A stretch of 64,000 nucleotides of DNA from Aquicoccus porphyridii (GCF_008369105.1 NZ_VINQ01000001.1:516065-580064), one strand, 5' to 3'; positions 17,468-25,982 are shown, counted from the first letter of the stretch. Translations and numbers: made by a program. Notes: generated from the letters alone by a model not told the origin.

Positions 17468-18457
17468 TCAGTTCAGCGCGGCGTCGGTGATTTCATGCGT
17501 CCAGGCCCCTTCGGGTTCCATGGTGATCACCGGGTCGGAGCCGCCCGAGAGCAGCGATTGCACCGTGCGTTCGTAATCGGCCGGGTCAAGCGCACCGTTG
17601 GACCCGGCGGTGAGCTTGGCAATCTCGCCCATCATCCGCTTCTGGTGCTTCTCGGTCTGGGCGCCGGTCTCGTCATTCTCGAGCACGATCATCGCGGCTT
17701 CGTCGGGATTCTCCTCGGCCCATTTCCAGCCCTTCATCGAGGCGCGGACAAAGCGCACCATCTTGTCCTTGAACTCGGGGTCTTCGAGGTTTTCCTCAAG
17801 CACGTAGAGCCCGTCTTCGAGCGTGGCCGAGCCCTGGTCCTCGTATTTGAAGACGGTCAGTTCCTCGGGTGTGAGGCCGGCGTCGATGACCTGCCAGTAT
17901 TCGTTATAGGTCATGGTCGAGACGCAGGCCGCCTGCCCCTGCAGGAGCGGATCGACGTTGAAGCCCTGCTTGAGAACGGTCACGCCGTCCGGGCCGCCAT
18001 CGGTCGGCATGTCGAGCTTGCTCATCCAGCTCAGGAACGGGAATTCATTGCCGAAGAACCAGACGCCCAGCGTCTTGCCCTTGAAATCCTCGGTGGTCTC
18101 GACGCCCGCATCCTTGCGGCAGGTCAGCATCATGCCCGAGGATTTGAACGGCTGCGCGATGTTGACGAGCGGCAGACCCTTTTCGCGCGCGGCCAGCGCG
18201 GCGGGCATCCAGTCGACCATCACGTCGGCGCCGCCACCCGCGATCACCTGTGTCGGTGCGATGTCCGGGCCGCCCGGCTTGATCGTGACGTCAAGATCCT
18301 CTTCCTCGTAGAACCCCTTGTCGAGGGCGACGTAATAGCCTGCGAATTGCGCCTGCGTCACCCATTTGAGTTGCAGCGTCACATCGTCGGCGGCCTGTGC
18401 CAGCGACGCGGCCAGCGTCATTGCGCCCGCCATGGCTGTTGTCATCAATGTCTTCAT
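17468..18457 (-). CDS. NMT1/THI5-like ABC transporter substrate-binding protein (probable pyrimidine uptake)
   Basis: A 329-aa periplasmic binding protein. The Sec signal peptide ends ...SLAQA near residue 22, and the mature part starts LQLKWVTQAQFAGYYVALDKGFY, the hallmark of the NMT1/THI5-like family. Such proteins bind pyrimidines or thiamine precursors. It is the last gene of a minus-strand set containing dihydropyrimidinase and beta-ureidopropionase, so uracil, thymine or a hydropyrimidine is the likely ligand. That ligand is inferred; hydroxymethylpyrimidine remains possible. ATG 18457 has a GGGAGCC leader. Confidence 0.85.
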   Translation of the reverse strand: MKTLMTTAMAGAMTLAASLAQAADDVTLQLKWVTQAQFAGYYVALDKGFYEEEDLDVTIKPGGPDIAPTQVIAGGGADVMVDWMPAALAAREKGLPLVNIAQPFKSSGMMLTCRKDAGVETTEDFKGKTLGVWFFGNEFPFLSWMSKLDMPTDGGPDGVTVLKQGFNVDPLLQGQAACVSTMTYNEYWQVIDAGLTPEELTVFKYEDQGSATLEDGLYVLEENLEDPEFKDKMVRFVRASMKGWKWAEENPDEAAMIVLENDETGAQTEKHQKRMMGEIAKLTAGSNGALDPADYERTVQSLLSGGSDPVITMEPEGAWTHEITDAALN

Positions 18458-18511
18458 TCTTTTGGCTCCCTGTTGAGTTGCTGTTTGCTTATAGAAGTTT
18501 CGTTGCCTGTC

Positions 18512-19444
18512 TCAGCCTCGTTGCGAGGGGTGCCAGAACGTGACCCCCTTCTCTATGATTGCCAGACTACCATAAAAGGCGCTGCCCACGATGGCGGCGA
18601 CGACAATCTCGGCCCAGACCATGTCGAGCGCAAGCTGCCCCACCGATGTCGAGATGCGAAAGCCCATGCCGAGCGTGGGTGAGCCGAAGAATTCGGCCAC
18701 GATTGCACCGATCAGCGCCAGTGTCGATGAAATCTTGAGCCCGTTGAAAACGAACGGCATCGCCGCCGGCAGGCGCAGTTTGAAGAGCGTCTGGCGGTAG
18801 GAGGCCGCGTAGGTGTGCATGAGGTCGCGCTGCATCGCCGTGGTCTCGGAGAGGCCCGCGACCGTGTTCACCAGCATCGGAAAGAACACCATCACCACGA
18901 CCACCGCCGCCTTGGATTGCCAGTCGAAGCCGAACCACATGACCAGGATCGGCGCGGTGCCGATGATCGGCAGGGCGGCGACGAAATTGCCCACCGGCAA
19001 GAGCCCGCGTTGCAGGAACGGCGAGCGGTCGATGGCCACGGCGGTGAGGAAGGCGGCGCCGCATCCCATCACGTAACCGGTAAGCGCGCCCTTGACCACG
19101 GTCTGGACCATGTCGGCCCAGAGGATCGGCAGCGAGGTCGACATCTTGACCGCGATTGCCGAGGGCGGCGGCAGGATGACGAAGGGCACGGCAAGCGCGC
19201 GCACCGTCACCTCCCACAGCACGAGGATCAGCAGCCCGAGCAGGATCGGCGCCCCGAGCCGCGCCCAGCCTTGCGTGTCGAAATGCGTGGCCAGCCCGCG
19301 GATGGCGAGCCAGCCCAGCACCACGGCGGCGACTGCCAGCGCCACCCCGATCCAGCCCGACCCGTCCGCGACCGACAATCCCAGTGCCGCGAAAAGCACG
19401 AATCCGGGCAGGCTCAGCCCAAGCGATTTCACGGCTGCATTCAT
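18512..19444 (-). CDS. ABC transporter permease (SsuC/TauC type)
   Basis: A 310-aa permease with several N-terminal helices followed by a BPD_transp_1 domain. The EAA-like cytoplasmic loop is at MHTYAASYRQTLFKLRLPAAMPFVFNGLK. ATG 19444 overlaps the stop of the other permease by four bases (19441-19444); the longer open frame to 19711 encodes Arg/Ala-rich sequence and is rejected. It pairs with the neighbouring permease to form the membrane channel of the pyrimidine-type transporter. Confidence 0.88.
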   Translation of the reverse strand: MNAAVKSLGLSLPGFVLFAALGLSVADGSGWIGVALAVAAVVLGWLAIRGLATHFDTQGWARLGAPILLGLLILVLWEVTVRALAVPFVILPPPSAIAVKMSTSLPILWADMVQTVVKGALTGYVMGCGAAFLTAVAIDRSPFLQRGLLPVGNFVAALPIIGTAPILVMWFGFDWQSKAAVVVVMVFFPMLVNTVAGLSETTAMQRDLMHTYAASYRQTLFKLRLPAAMPFVFNGLKISSTLALIGAIVAEFFGSPTLGMGFRISTSVGQLALDMVWAEIVVAAIVGSAFYGSLAIIEKGVTFWHPSQRG

Positions 19445-20373
19445 GGCTGCATCCCCATGCGTTTCAATGTCCTGCGCTGGATCAGGCCGATCGTGCCGAC
19501 CAGGATCGCGGCAAGGATCGCGGCGGCAAAGAGCGCCGACCAGATCTGGATGGTCTGACCGTAATAGGAGCCGGTCAGCATCCGCGCGCCGAGGCCGCGA
19601 ATGGCCCCGGTCGGCAACTCGCCCACGATGGCCCCGATGAGCGAGGCCGAGATGCCGATCTTGAGCGAGGCGAAGAGATAGGGCATGGAGGCGGGCAGGC
19701 GCAGCTTCCACAGGGTCTGGCCCTGCGTCGCGTTATAGGTGCGCATCAGGTCGAGTTGCATCATGCCGGGTGCGCGCAGGCCCTTGACCATGCCCACCAC
19801 CACCGGGAAGAAGCTCAGATAGGCCGAGATGATCGCCTTGGGGATCAGCCCCTGAAGCCCGATGGAATTCAGCACCACGATGATCATCGGCGCGAGCGCA
19901 AGGATCGGGATGGTCTGGCTGGCGATGGCCCAGGGCATCACGCTCATGTCCATGGCGCGCGAATGCACGATGCCGACGGCGAGGATGATGCCGAGCCCGG
20001 TGCCGAAGGCAAAGCCCAGAAGCGTGGCCGAAAGCGTGATCCAGCTGTGAAAGACGAGGCTGCGTTTCGACATTGCCCGCCCCGAGAGCGCCATGGCGCC
20101 GGTGGTGTTCCACAGCTCGGTCATGACCTGATCGGGCGATGGCAGGCGCGGGCGGTCCTGGCCGAACGAGCCGCGCCAGAGTGTCGGGTTCTTTACTGCC
20201 AGCGCAATTCCGCCAAGTTGCAGCCGCTCGGAGGCGGTGGCGGGCGTGACCTCGGTCCCGGCGCGCTGTGCCTGTTGGGTGGCCTCGTGCATGTTCATCG
20301 GGATGCAGGCGGCATACCAGAGCCCGATGATCGCGGCGACGACGGTGAGGATCGACAAGAGGTTTCGCATCAT
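19441..20373 (-). CDS. ABC transporter permease (SsuC/TauC type)
   Basis: A 310-aa permease with an N-terminal hydrophobic segment, a periplasmic region (residues 30-105) and a BPD_transp_1 domain whose EAA loop reads MRTYNATQGQTLWKLRLPASMPYLFASLK. It is clearly paralogous to the next gene. Two adjacent ATG codons (20373, 20370) are possible starts. It lies after a 132-base intercistronic gap that contains a long inverted repeat, so its expression relative to the ATPase gene may be tuned there. Confidence 0.88.
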   Translation of the reverse strand: MMRNLLSILTVVAAIIGLWYAACIPMNMHEATQQAQRAGTEVTPATASERLQLGGIALAVKNPTLWRGSFGQDRPRLPSPDQVMTELWNTTGAMALSGRAMSKRSLVFHSWITLSATLLGFAFGTGLGIILAVGIVHSRAMDMSVMPWAIASQTIPILALAPMIIVVLNSIGLQGLIPKAIISAYLSFFPVVVGMVKGLRAPGMMQLDLMRTYNATQGQTLWKLRLPASMPYLFASLKIGISASLIGAIVGELPTGAIRGLGARMLTGSYYGQTIQIWSALFAAAILAAILVGTIGLIQRRTLKRMGMQP

Positions 20374-20392
20374 CGCGCACGCCCTCCCCGTT

Positions 20393-20470
20393 CTTCATCT
20401 TGCTCTAAATACTCAAATACCCGGCCAACCCGACAGCGCCGCGTTTTTGAGTATTTGCGGCAAGATGAAG
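20393..20470. repeat. Inverted pair of dispersed repeat, family 2 (GAGTATTTGnnGCAAGATGAAG)
   Basis: The left arm (20393-20417) is the complement of GAGTATTTAGAGCAAGATGAAG. The right arm (20446-20470) reads TTTGAGTATTTGCGGCAAGATGAAG. They form a stem of 11 bp, an internal loop and another 11 bp, around a 28-base loop. A third copy of the same unit lies at 37347-37368. It sits between the ATPase and permease genes of one operon. Confidence 0.75.
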
Positions 20471-20505
20471 GACCATGGTGCGCCATCCCGGACCGCAAGA
20501 TCGGT

Positions 20506-21294
20506 TCAATCCTCATAGGCATGCCCCGCGCGAAGCCCCTCGCGGACGCGGTGGGCGATTTCGAGGAATTCCGGCGTGTCGCGGATGTCGAGCGGGCGGT
20601 CGCGCGGCAGGGTGTTCTCGATCACGTCGGTGATCCGGCCCGGGCGCGGCGACATGACCACGATCCGGGTCGAGAGATAGACCGCTTCGGGGATCGAGTG
20701 GGTGACGAAGCCGATGGTCTTGCTGGTCTTGTCCCAGAGCCTGAGCAATTGTTCGTTGAGATGATCGCGCACGATTTCATCGAGCGCACCGAAGGGTTCG
20801 TCCATCAGCAGGATATCGGCATCAAAGGCCAGCGCGCGGGCGATGCTGGCGCGCTGCTGCATCCCGCCCGAAAGCTGCCACGGAAATTTCTTGCCGAACC
20901 CTTCGAGATCGACGAGTTGCAGCACCCGGTCGATCCGCTCGCGCATCTCGGGGCGCTCGAAGCCCATGATTTCGAGTGGCAGCCGGATGTTGCCCTCGAT
21001 GGTGCGCCACGGGTAAAGCCCGGCCGCCTGGAACACGTAGCCATAGGCACGGGCGCGGCGGGCCTCGTCCGGGGTCATGCCATTGACCGTCACGGTGCCG
21101 CCGGTGGGCTCTTCGAGCGCGGCGATGACCCGCAGAAAGGTCGTCTTGCCACAGCCCGAGGGGCCGATGAAGCTCACGAAATCGCCTTTCATGATATCGA
21201 GGCTCACATCCTGGAGGGCATGGATCGGGCCGTCATTGGTCTCGAAGGTCAGATCGAGGTTCCGGGCCTGGATCACGGGGGTATTTTCGTTCAC
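20506..21294 (-). CDS. ABC transporter ATP-binding protein (SsuB/TauB type)
   Basis: A 262-aa ATPase with Walker A GPSGCGKTTF, signature LSGGMQQRASIARAL and Walker B ILLMDEPFGALD. It energises the transporter made by the two permeases and NMT1-like binding protein downstream. I chose GTG 21294 (VNENTPVIQARN) because it overlaps the upstream VOC gene stop by four bases (GTGA) and gives the family's normal N-terminus; no ATG lies nearby in frame. Confidence 0.88.
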   Translation of the reverse strand: MNENTPVIQARNLDLTFETNDGPIHALQDVSLDIMKGDFVSFIGPSGCGKTTFLRVIAALEEPTGGTVTVNGMTPDEARRARAYGYVFQAAGLYPWRTIEGNIRLPLEIMGFERPEMRERIDRVLQLVDLEGFGKKFPWQLSGGMQQRASIARALAFDADILLMDEPFGALDEIVRDHLNEQLLRLWDKTSKTIGFVTHSIPEAVYLSTRIVVMSPRPGRITDVIENTLPRDRPLDIRDTPEFLEIAHRVREGLRAGHAYED

Positions 21295-21719
21295 GCGCGG
21301 CGCTCCCACAGTTTTGGTTCGGCAAATTCTATGCTGTTTCCAGCCGGGTCGCGCAGGTAGACCGAGCGCGCGCCGTTCGGCCATCTGAAATCGGCCTCGA
21401 TCTCGATCCCCGCCGCCTCGATCCGGGCGCGCCAGTCGTCGAGCGCGTCGCCCGGCACGTTGAAGCACAGATGTCCCGGCCCGGTCGCGCCGTGTGGCGG
21501 CACCGGCAGGGCAGTATCGGACGAGGGTGGAATCCGCGTCTCGTGCGCCACGAAAAGGAGCACGATGGTCTCGCCCGCGCGATAGAAGATGTGGCGCGGG
21601 TCGTGGCGGATCACCTCTTCGAGGCCAAGGAGATCGCCATAGAACCCCGCCGCCGCGTCGAGATCGTCGACATAAAGCGCGGCTTCGAGCACGCCGGATA
21701 TGGCGGGTGTGTCGCTCAT
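21291..21719 (-). CDS. VOC-superfamily (glyoxalase/bleomycin resistance-like) protein
   Basis: A 142-aa protein with paired beta-alpha-beta-beta-beta modules. It starts GVLEAALYVDDLDAAAGFYGDLLGLE and ends YLRDPAGNSIEFAEPKLW, where the Glu of the final motif is a typical metal ligand. The reaction is unknown; VOC proteins include glyoxalases, dioxygenases and isomerases. It overlaps dihydropyrimidinase (21716-21719) and the ATPase gene (21291-21294), so it is translationally embedded in the pyrimidine operon. ATG 21719 is fixed by the ATGA overlap. Confidence 0.82.
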   Translation of the reverse strand: MSDTPAISGVLEAALYVDDLDAAAGFYGDLLGLEEVIRHDPRHIFYRAGETIVLLFVAHETRIPPSSDTALPVPPHGATGPGHLCFNVPGDALDDWRARIEAAGIEIEADFRWPNGARSVYLRDPAGNSIEFAEPKLWERRA

Positions 21720-23173
21720 ACGCCGCTGGCCGGGATGCCCGTGCGCTCGATCGGGCGGGGCGCGGTCAGGTCTTTCCACTGGCTGAGCGCGCGGTTCACG
21801 GGCGCGTTGGGTTCGCGGGCGACGAACTTGCCATGGCCCTCTTCGTTGCGCATCTCGCCGTCCATCACGGCGACCTGGCCCCGGGTCAGCACATAGCGCG
21901 GCAGGCCCTTGACATGCTGGCCCTCGAACACGTTGTAGTCGATCGCCGATTGCTGGGAGGCGGCGGTGATGGTCTTCTCTTTCTCGGGATCGAGCACGAG
22001 GATATCGGCATCGGCGCCCACGAGGATCGCACCCTTTTTCGGGTAGCAATTCAATATCTTGGCGATGTTCGTTGATGTCACGGCCACGAATTCGTTGGGG
22101 GTGAGCCGCCCGGTTCCGACACCATGGGTCCAGAGCATCGGGATGCGATCCTCGAGCCCGCCGGTGCCGTTGGGGATCTTGGTGAAATCGCCCACGCCAT
22201 AGCGTTTCTGTTCGGTGGTGAAGGCGCAATGATCCGTCGCCACCACCGAGAGCGAGCCCGATTGCAGCCCGTTCCACAGGCTGTCCTGGTGCATCTTGTT
22301 GCGGAAGGGTGGCGACATCACGCGGCGCGCGGCATGGTCCCAATCCTTGTTGAAATATTCGCTCTCGTCGAGGGTCAGGTGCTGGATGAGCGGCTCGCCC
22401 CAGACCCGTTTGCCCTGCATCCGGGCGCGGCGGACGGCTTCATGTGATTCCTCGCAGGACACATGCACCACGTAGAGCGGAGCCCCAACCATGTCGGCGA
22501 TCATGATCGCGCGGTTGGTGGCCTCGCCCTCGACCTGTGGCGGGCGGGAATAGGCGTGGGCCTCGGGGCCGGTGTTGCCCTCGGCCAGGAGCTTGGCGGA
22601 AAGCTCGGCCACGACATCGCCATTCTCGGCATGCACCATCGGCGTCGCGCCCAGTTCGGCCAGGCGTGAGAAGCTCGCGTAAAGCTCGTCATCATTGACC
22701 ATGAGCGCGCCCTTGTAGGCGAGGAAGTGCTTGAACGTGTTGATGCCGCGCTCGCGCACCACCTTTTCCATGTCGTTGAAGACCTGCTCGCCCCACCATG
22801 TCACGGCCATGTGGAAGGAATAGTCGCAATTGGCGCGGGTCGACTTGTTGTCCCAGCGCTTGAGCGCGTCAAACAGCCCCTCGCCGGGGTTCGGGAGGGC
22901 GAAATCGACCACCATCGTGGTGCCGCCCGCCAGCGCCGCGCGGGTGCCGGATTCGAAATCATCCGAGGAATAGGTGCCCATGAAGGGCATTTCCAGATGG
23001 GTATGCGGGTCGATGCCGCCGGGCATGACATAGCAGCCGGTGGCGTCGAGTTCCTTATCGCCCTTGAGGCCCTTGCCGATCTCGGTGATCGTGCCGTTCT
23101 CGATCAGGACATCCGCTTCATAGGTCAGATCGGCGGTCACGACGGTGCCGTTCTTGATGACTGTGGTGCTCAT
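21716..23173 (-). CDS. hydA: Dihydropyrimidinase (D-hydantoinase)
   Basis: A 485-aa amidohydrolase. It has the metal motif GGIDPHTHLEMPFMG (HxH near 60), the lysine region for carbamylation FKHFLAYKGALM near 155, and the metal histidines in VHAENGD and YVVHVSCEESHEA. It hydrolyses 5,6-dihydrouracil or dihydrothymine to N-carbamoyl-beta-amino acids, the second step of the reductive pyrimidine route. PreT/PreA and beta-ureidopropionase genes nearby support this over a pure hydantoin role. ATG 23173 is preceded by AGGGAGACTAGGACA. Confidence 0.93.
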   Translation of the reverse strand: MSTTVIKNGTVVTADLTYEADVLIENGTITEIGKGLKGDKELDATGCYVMPGGIDPHTHLEMPFMGTYSSDDFESGTRAALAGGTTMVVDFALPNPGEGLFDALKRWDNKSTRANCDYSFHMAVTWWGEQVFNDMEKVVRERGINTFKHFLAYKGALMVNDDELYASFSRLAELGATPMVHAENGDVVAELSAKLLAEGNTGPEAHAYSRPPQVEGEATNRAIMIADMVGAPLYVVHVSCEESHEAVRRARMQGKRVWGEPLIQHLTLDESEYFNKDWDHAARRVMSPPFRNKMHQDSLWNGLQSGSLSVVATDHCAFTTEQKRYGVGDFTKIPNGTGGLEDRIPMLWTHGVGTGRLTPNEFVAVTSTNIAKILNCYPKKGAILVGADADILVLDPEKEKTITAASQQSAIDYNVFEGQHVKGLPRYVLTRGQVAVMDGEMRNEEGHGKFVAREPNAPVNRALSQWKDLTAPRPIERTGIPASGV

Positions 23174-23197
23174 TGTCCTAGTCTCCCTGTTTTTGTC

Positions 23198-23548
23198 TCA
23201 ATGTATCGACCCGAAGACCGATACCGCGTCGCCATGGACGCCGATATCGACGGGGCCGTATTTCGATTCGACCGCGAGCGAAAAGAGTTCGGCCCACGGG
23301 ATGTAGATGACGCGATAGGCGCCGTTCGATTGCGTGACGGCCCAGCAGGTTTCCGTCATGCCGCCCGGGAAAAGGGTTTCCACCGCGTGCGGCTCGATCA
23401 GCGCCGCGCGGAATTCCGCGAGCAACAGCCGGTGCCAGTCGGCCGGCATCGGTGCGACCTGCCCCACGCTGCGGATATTGCCCGCGTCGGGGTCGTAATC
23501 GTGAAGCTCGGTGGCGATGAGCGTCTGAATATCGTTCGCGGCACTCAT
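23198..23548 (-). CDS. Unrecognised 116-aa protein in the pyrimidine operon
   Basis: A soluble, acidic 116-aa protein that I do not recognise. It has no signal peptide, membrane segment or classical motif. Notable are a DYDPDAGNIRSVGQ segment, a FPGGMTETCWAVTQSNGAYRVIYIP core and a C-terminal HGDAVSVFGSIH. It lies 24 bases upstream of dihydropyrimidinase and 64 bases after beta-ureidopropionase, so it is probably cotranscribed with both. Coding reality is supported by position, codon pattern and absence of a better frame. It may be an enzyme accessory or a small-ligand binding protein; this is only context-based. Confidence 0.75.
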   Translation of the reverse strand: MSAANDIQTLIATELHDYDPDAGNIRSVGQVAPMPADWHRLLLAEFRAALIEPHAVETLFPGGMTETCWAVTQSNGAYRVIYIPWAELFSLAVESKYGPVDIGVHGDAVSVFGSIH

Positions 23549-23612
23549 GGTGGCATCTTGCTCCCAAAAGTCTCATGTGCCTGCCCGGGCGGGCAAGCTG
23601 CGGCAGGACAGA

Positions 23613-24863
23613 TCACCCCACGATCTCCGCCGTTTCGACCACGGCATGCATCAGCACGTCGGCCCCGGCGCGGGCCCAGTCCTTGGAGATCTCTTCGGCC
23701 TCGTTATGCGAAAGCCCATCCACGCAGGGGCACATCACCATGGTCGTGGGATAGACCCGGTTGACCCAGCAGGCGTCATGCCCTGCCCCGGAAATCAGGT
23801 CCATGTGGCTATAGCCCAAGCGTTCGGCCGCATCGCGCACCCGGCCCACGAGGGTTTCGTCAAAGGCGGGCGGGTCGAAGAAGCCGACCACCTCGGATTT
23901 GAAATTGACCCCGATATCGGCACAGATCCCCGGCGCGGTCTCGTTCAGCTCCTGCACCATCGCTTCGAGCGTCTCGAGGATGTGGGAGCGGAAATCGACC
24001 GTGAAGACCACCTTTTCGGGGATGATGTTGCGACTGTTGGGATAGACGTCGATCTGGCCGATGGCGCCGACGGCGTTGGGTTGATACTGGAGCGCGATCT
24101 CGTGCACGAGTTCAGTCACCCGCGCGAGGCCGCGGCCCGCGTTGCGGCGCATGTACATCGGGGTCGAGCCGGTATGCTGGCCCTTGCCGGTGACCGTACA
24201 TTCGATCCAGCGCAACCCCTGGCCGTGGGTGACGACGCCGACATCCTTGCCTTCGGCCTCGAGGATCGGCCCCTGTTCGATATGCAATTCGAAAAACGCA
24301 TGCATCTTGCGTGCGCCGACCTTTTCCTCGCCCTTCCAGCCGATCCGCTCCAACTCGTCGCCGAAACGCTTGCCCTTGGCATCGACCCGGTCATAGGCCC
24401 AGTCCTGACCGAGCACGCCGGCGAACACGCCCGAGGCCAGCATCGCGGGGGCGAACCGCGTGCCTTCCTCGTTGGTCCAGTTGGTCACGACGATGGGATG
24501 TTTCGTCTTGATGTCGAGATCGTTGAGCGTGCGGATGATCTCGAGCCCCGCCAGCACGCCGAGCACCCCGTCGTATTTGCCGCCCGTGGGCTGGGTGTCG
24601 AGATGGCTTCCGACATAGACCGGAAGCGCATCGGGGTCGGTGCCCGGGCGCATCGCGAACATGGTGCCCATCTCGTCGACCCCCATGGTCAGCCCCGCCT
24701 CTTCGCACCAGGACTGGAACAGCGCGCGACCCTCGGCATCCTCGTCGGTGAGGGTCTGGCGGTTGTTGCCGCCGGCGATGCCGGGCCCGATTTTTGCCAT
24801 CTCCATGAGGCTGTCCCAAAGACGGTCTGCGTTGATCCTCAGGTTTTCTCCCGGTGCGGGCAT
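23613..24863 (-). CDS. Beta-ureidopropionase / N-carbamoyl amino acid amidohydrolase (M20 family)
   Basis: A 416-aa zinc-dependent amidase of the hydantoinase/carbamoylase family. It has VGSHLDTQPTGGKYDGVLG (metal His/Asp near 82-92), NEEGTRFAPAMLASGVF near 125, ELHIEQGPILE near 190 and GAGHDACWVNR near 360. It releases CO2 and ammonia from N-carbamoyl-beta-alanine or its 2-methyl derivative, the third step of reductive pyrimidine degradation. Allantoate amidohydrolase is the main alternative in this family, but the neighbours favour the pyrimidine route. The RutR-like box about 70-85 bases upstream indicates control by the divergent TetR gene. Confidence 0.9.
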   Translation of the reverse strand: MPAPGENLRINADRLWDSLMEMAKIGPGIAGGNNRQTLTDEDAEGRALFQSWCEEAGLTMGVDEMGTMFAMRPGTDPDALPVYVGSHLDTQPTGGKYDGVLGVLAGLEIIRTLNDLDIKTKHPIVVTNWTNEEGTRFAPAMLASGVFAGVLGQDWAYDRVDAKGKRFGDELERIGWKGEEKVGARKMHAFFELHIEQGPILEAEGKDVGVVTHGQGLRWIECTVTGKGQHTGSTPMYMRRNAGRGLARVTELVHEIALQYQPNAVGAIGQIDVYPNSRNIIPEKVVFTVDFRSHILETLEAMVQELNETAPGICADIGVNFKSEVVGFFDPPAFDETLVGRVRDAAERLGYSHMDLISGAGHDACWVNRVYPTTMVMCPCVDGLSHNEAEEISKDWARAGADVLMHAVVETAEIVG

Positions 24864-24931
24864 GGCGTGGTCCTCTCTGTCCGTTTTTTATGTCGAGGGA
24901 AGAGCGCGCACCTCACCTCCACTTTTGCCTG

Positions 24932-24951
24932 TTTTGACCAACAGGTCAAAA
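24932..24951. promoter_or_regulatory. RutR-type operator between beta-ureidopropionase and rutR genes
   Basis: TTTTGACCAACAGGTCAAAA is a near-perfect palindrome. Its core TTGACCAACAGGTCAA (24934-24949) matches the RutR consensus TTGACCANNTGGTCAA with one mismatch. It lies between the divergent beta-ureidopropionase operon and the RutR-like regulator gene, so it could control both. Confidence 0.85.
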
Positions 24952-25103
24952 CCGACGCTAACATGGCTTTACACTCAGTCAAGAACTTCGCATCATGTTG
25001 CCCTGTTCGGAAAGGCCATTCCACAAGAAAGGTCGATGCTTGATCATCTGGCAATCGGTTTGCCCGGGCAGGGGCGAGGATGTGAACGTGATGGCAGGCG
25101 TGG

Positions 25104-25703
25104 ATGGCAACGCGGATTCAGCAAAAGAACACGGCTGCGATTCTCGAAGCGGCGCTTGACGTTTTCTCGACCCATGGCTTTCGCGGCGCAACCGTGGACC
25201 AGATCGCACGCGCGGCGGGTCTCTCAAAGCCGAACCTGCTTTATTATTTCCCCTCGAAAGAGGCGATTCATACCGCGCTTCTCGACGGGTTGCTCGAAGC
25301 ATGGCTCGACCCGCTCCGGGCGCTCGACGAGGCGGGTGAGCCGCTCGACGAGGTCTTGGGCTATGTCCGGCGCAAGCTCGAGATGAGCCGGGATTTCCCG
25401 CGCGAAAGCCGCCTTTTCGCCAACGAGATCATCCAGGGCGCCCCACGGATCGGACCGTATCTGTCAGGCGAGTTGAAAGATCTCGTGGACGAGAAATCCC
25501 GGGTCATCCGCCACTGGATCGGGGATGGCAAGATCGCGCCGGTCGATCCCTATCACCTGTTCTTCTCGATCTGGGCGCTGACCCAGCATTACGCCGATTT
25601 CGACGTTCAGGTGCATGCGGTTCTGGGGAGCAAGGACATCGACCCCTACCCCGATGCACAGGCGCATCTCGAGGCGATTTTCACCCGGATGCTGCGCCCC
25701 TGA
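25104..25703 (+). CDS. rutR: RutR-like TetR-family regulator of pyrimidine catabolism
   Basis: A 199-aa protein whose HTH (ATVDQIARAAGLSKPNLLYYFPSKEAIH) and C-terminal domain (LKDLVDEKSRVIRHWI, WALTQHYADFDVQV) closely follow Escherichia coli RutR. That protein binds uracil or thymine and releases DNA. Here it is divergent from the beta-ureidopropionase operon with a RutR box in between. A plausible model is repression of the reductive pathway and transporter until pyrimidine is present. In E. coli the same regulator controls the unrelated oxidative rut operon, so regulator and box are conserved while the target pathway differs. ATG 25104 is the first in-frame start. Confidence 0.9.
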   Translation: MATRIQQKNTAAILEAALDVFSTHGFRGATVDQIARAAGLSKPNLLYYFPSKEAIHTALLDGLLEAWLDPLRALDEAGEPLDEVLGYVRRKLEMSRDFPRESRLFANEIIQGAPRIGPYLSGELKDLVDEKSRVIRHWIGDGKIAPVDPYHLFFSIWALTQHYADFDVQVHAVLGSKDIDPYPDAQAHLEAIFTRMLRP

Positions 25704-25713
25704 TGGCCTTGGC

Positions 25714-25730
25714 TTAACCGGTGATTAACC
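25714..25730 (+). promoter_or_regulatory. CtrA-like binding site (TTAA-N7-TTAA)
   Basis: TTAACCGGTGATTAACC contains two TTAACC direct repeats and fits the full CtrA consensus TTAA-N7-TTAAC. It ends 22 bases before the start codon of the 76-aa protein. That distance would place the transcription start at or close to the ATG. CtrA is the alphaproteobacterial cell-cycle, motility and gene-transfer-agent regulator. Confidence 0.6.
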
Positions 25731-25751
25731 TTGTCCTGCCAGCATGAAGTC

Positions 25752-25982
25752 ATGCAGATGGTGACACGGAAAACGCGAGCGGACGCCTGGATCGACCAGG
25801 TATTCTCGGCCCGGGCCGCCCGAAAGGGCGCCGTGATCCGAAGGTCCATTGCCTGGATCCACCGCGAAGTCGGCCAGGACCGCTTCTTCGCGGAAGTTCG
25901 CAAACGTGGCCACCGGTTGATGCAGACTGCCGATCAATACATCGTCGTGTGCCACAACGGGCCGATCCATATCCTGATCTAG
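25752..25982 (+). CDS. Conserved-looking small basic protein, possibly CtrA-regulated
   Basis: A 76-aa protein (alternative start ATG 25758, 74 aa) rich in Arg: it begins MQMVTRKTRADAWIDQVF and ends DQYIVVCHNGPIHILI. No signal or membrane segment, no domain I can name. The arginine-rich helix-like middle (AARKGAVIRRSIAWIHREVG) could bind nucleic acid. The start has a weak ribosome binding site, consistent with a short or absent leader given the CtrA-like site just upstream. It ends at a bidirectional hairpin region shared with preA. Function unknown. Confidence 0.65.
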   Translation: MQMVTRKTRADAWIDQVFSARAARKGAVIRRSIAWIHREVGQDRFFAEVRKRGHRLMQTADQYIVVCHNGPIHILI

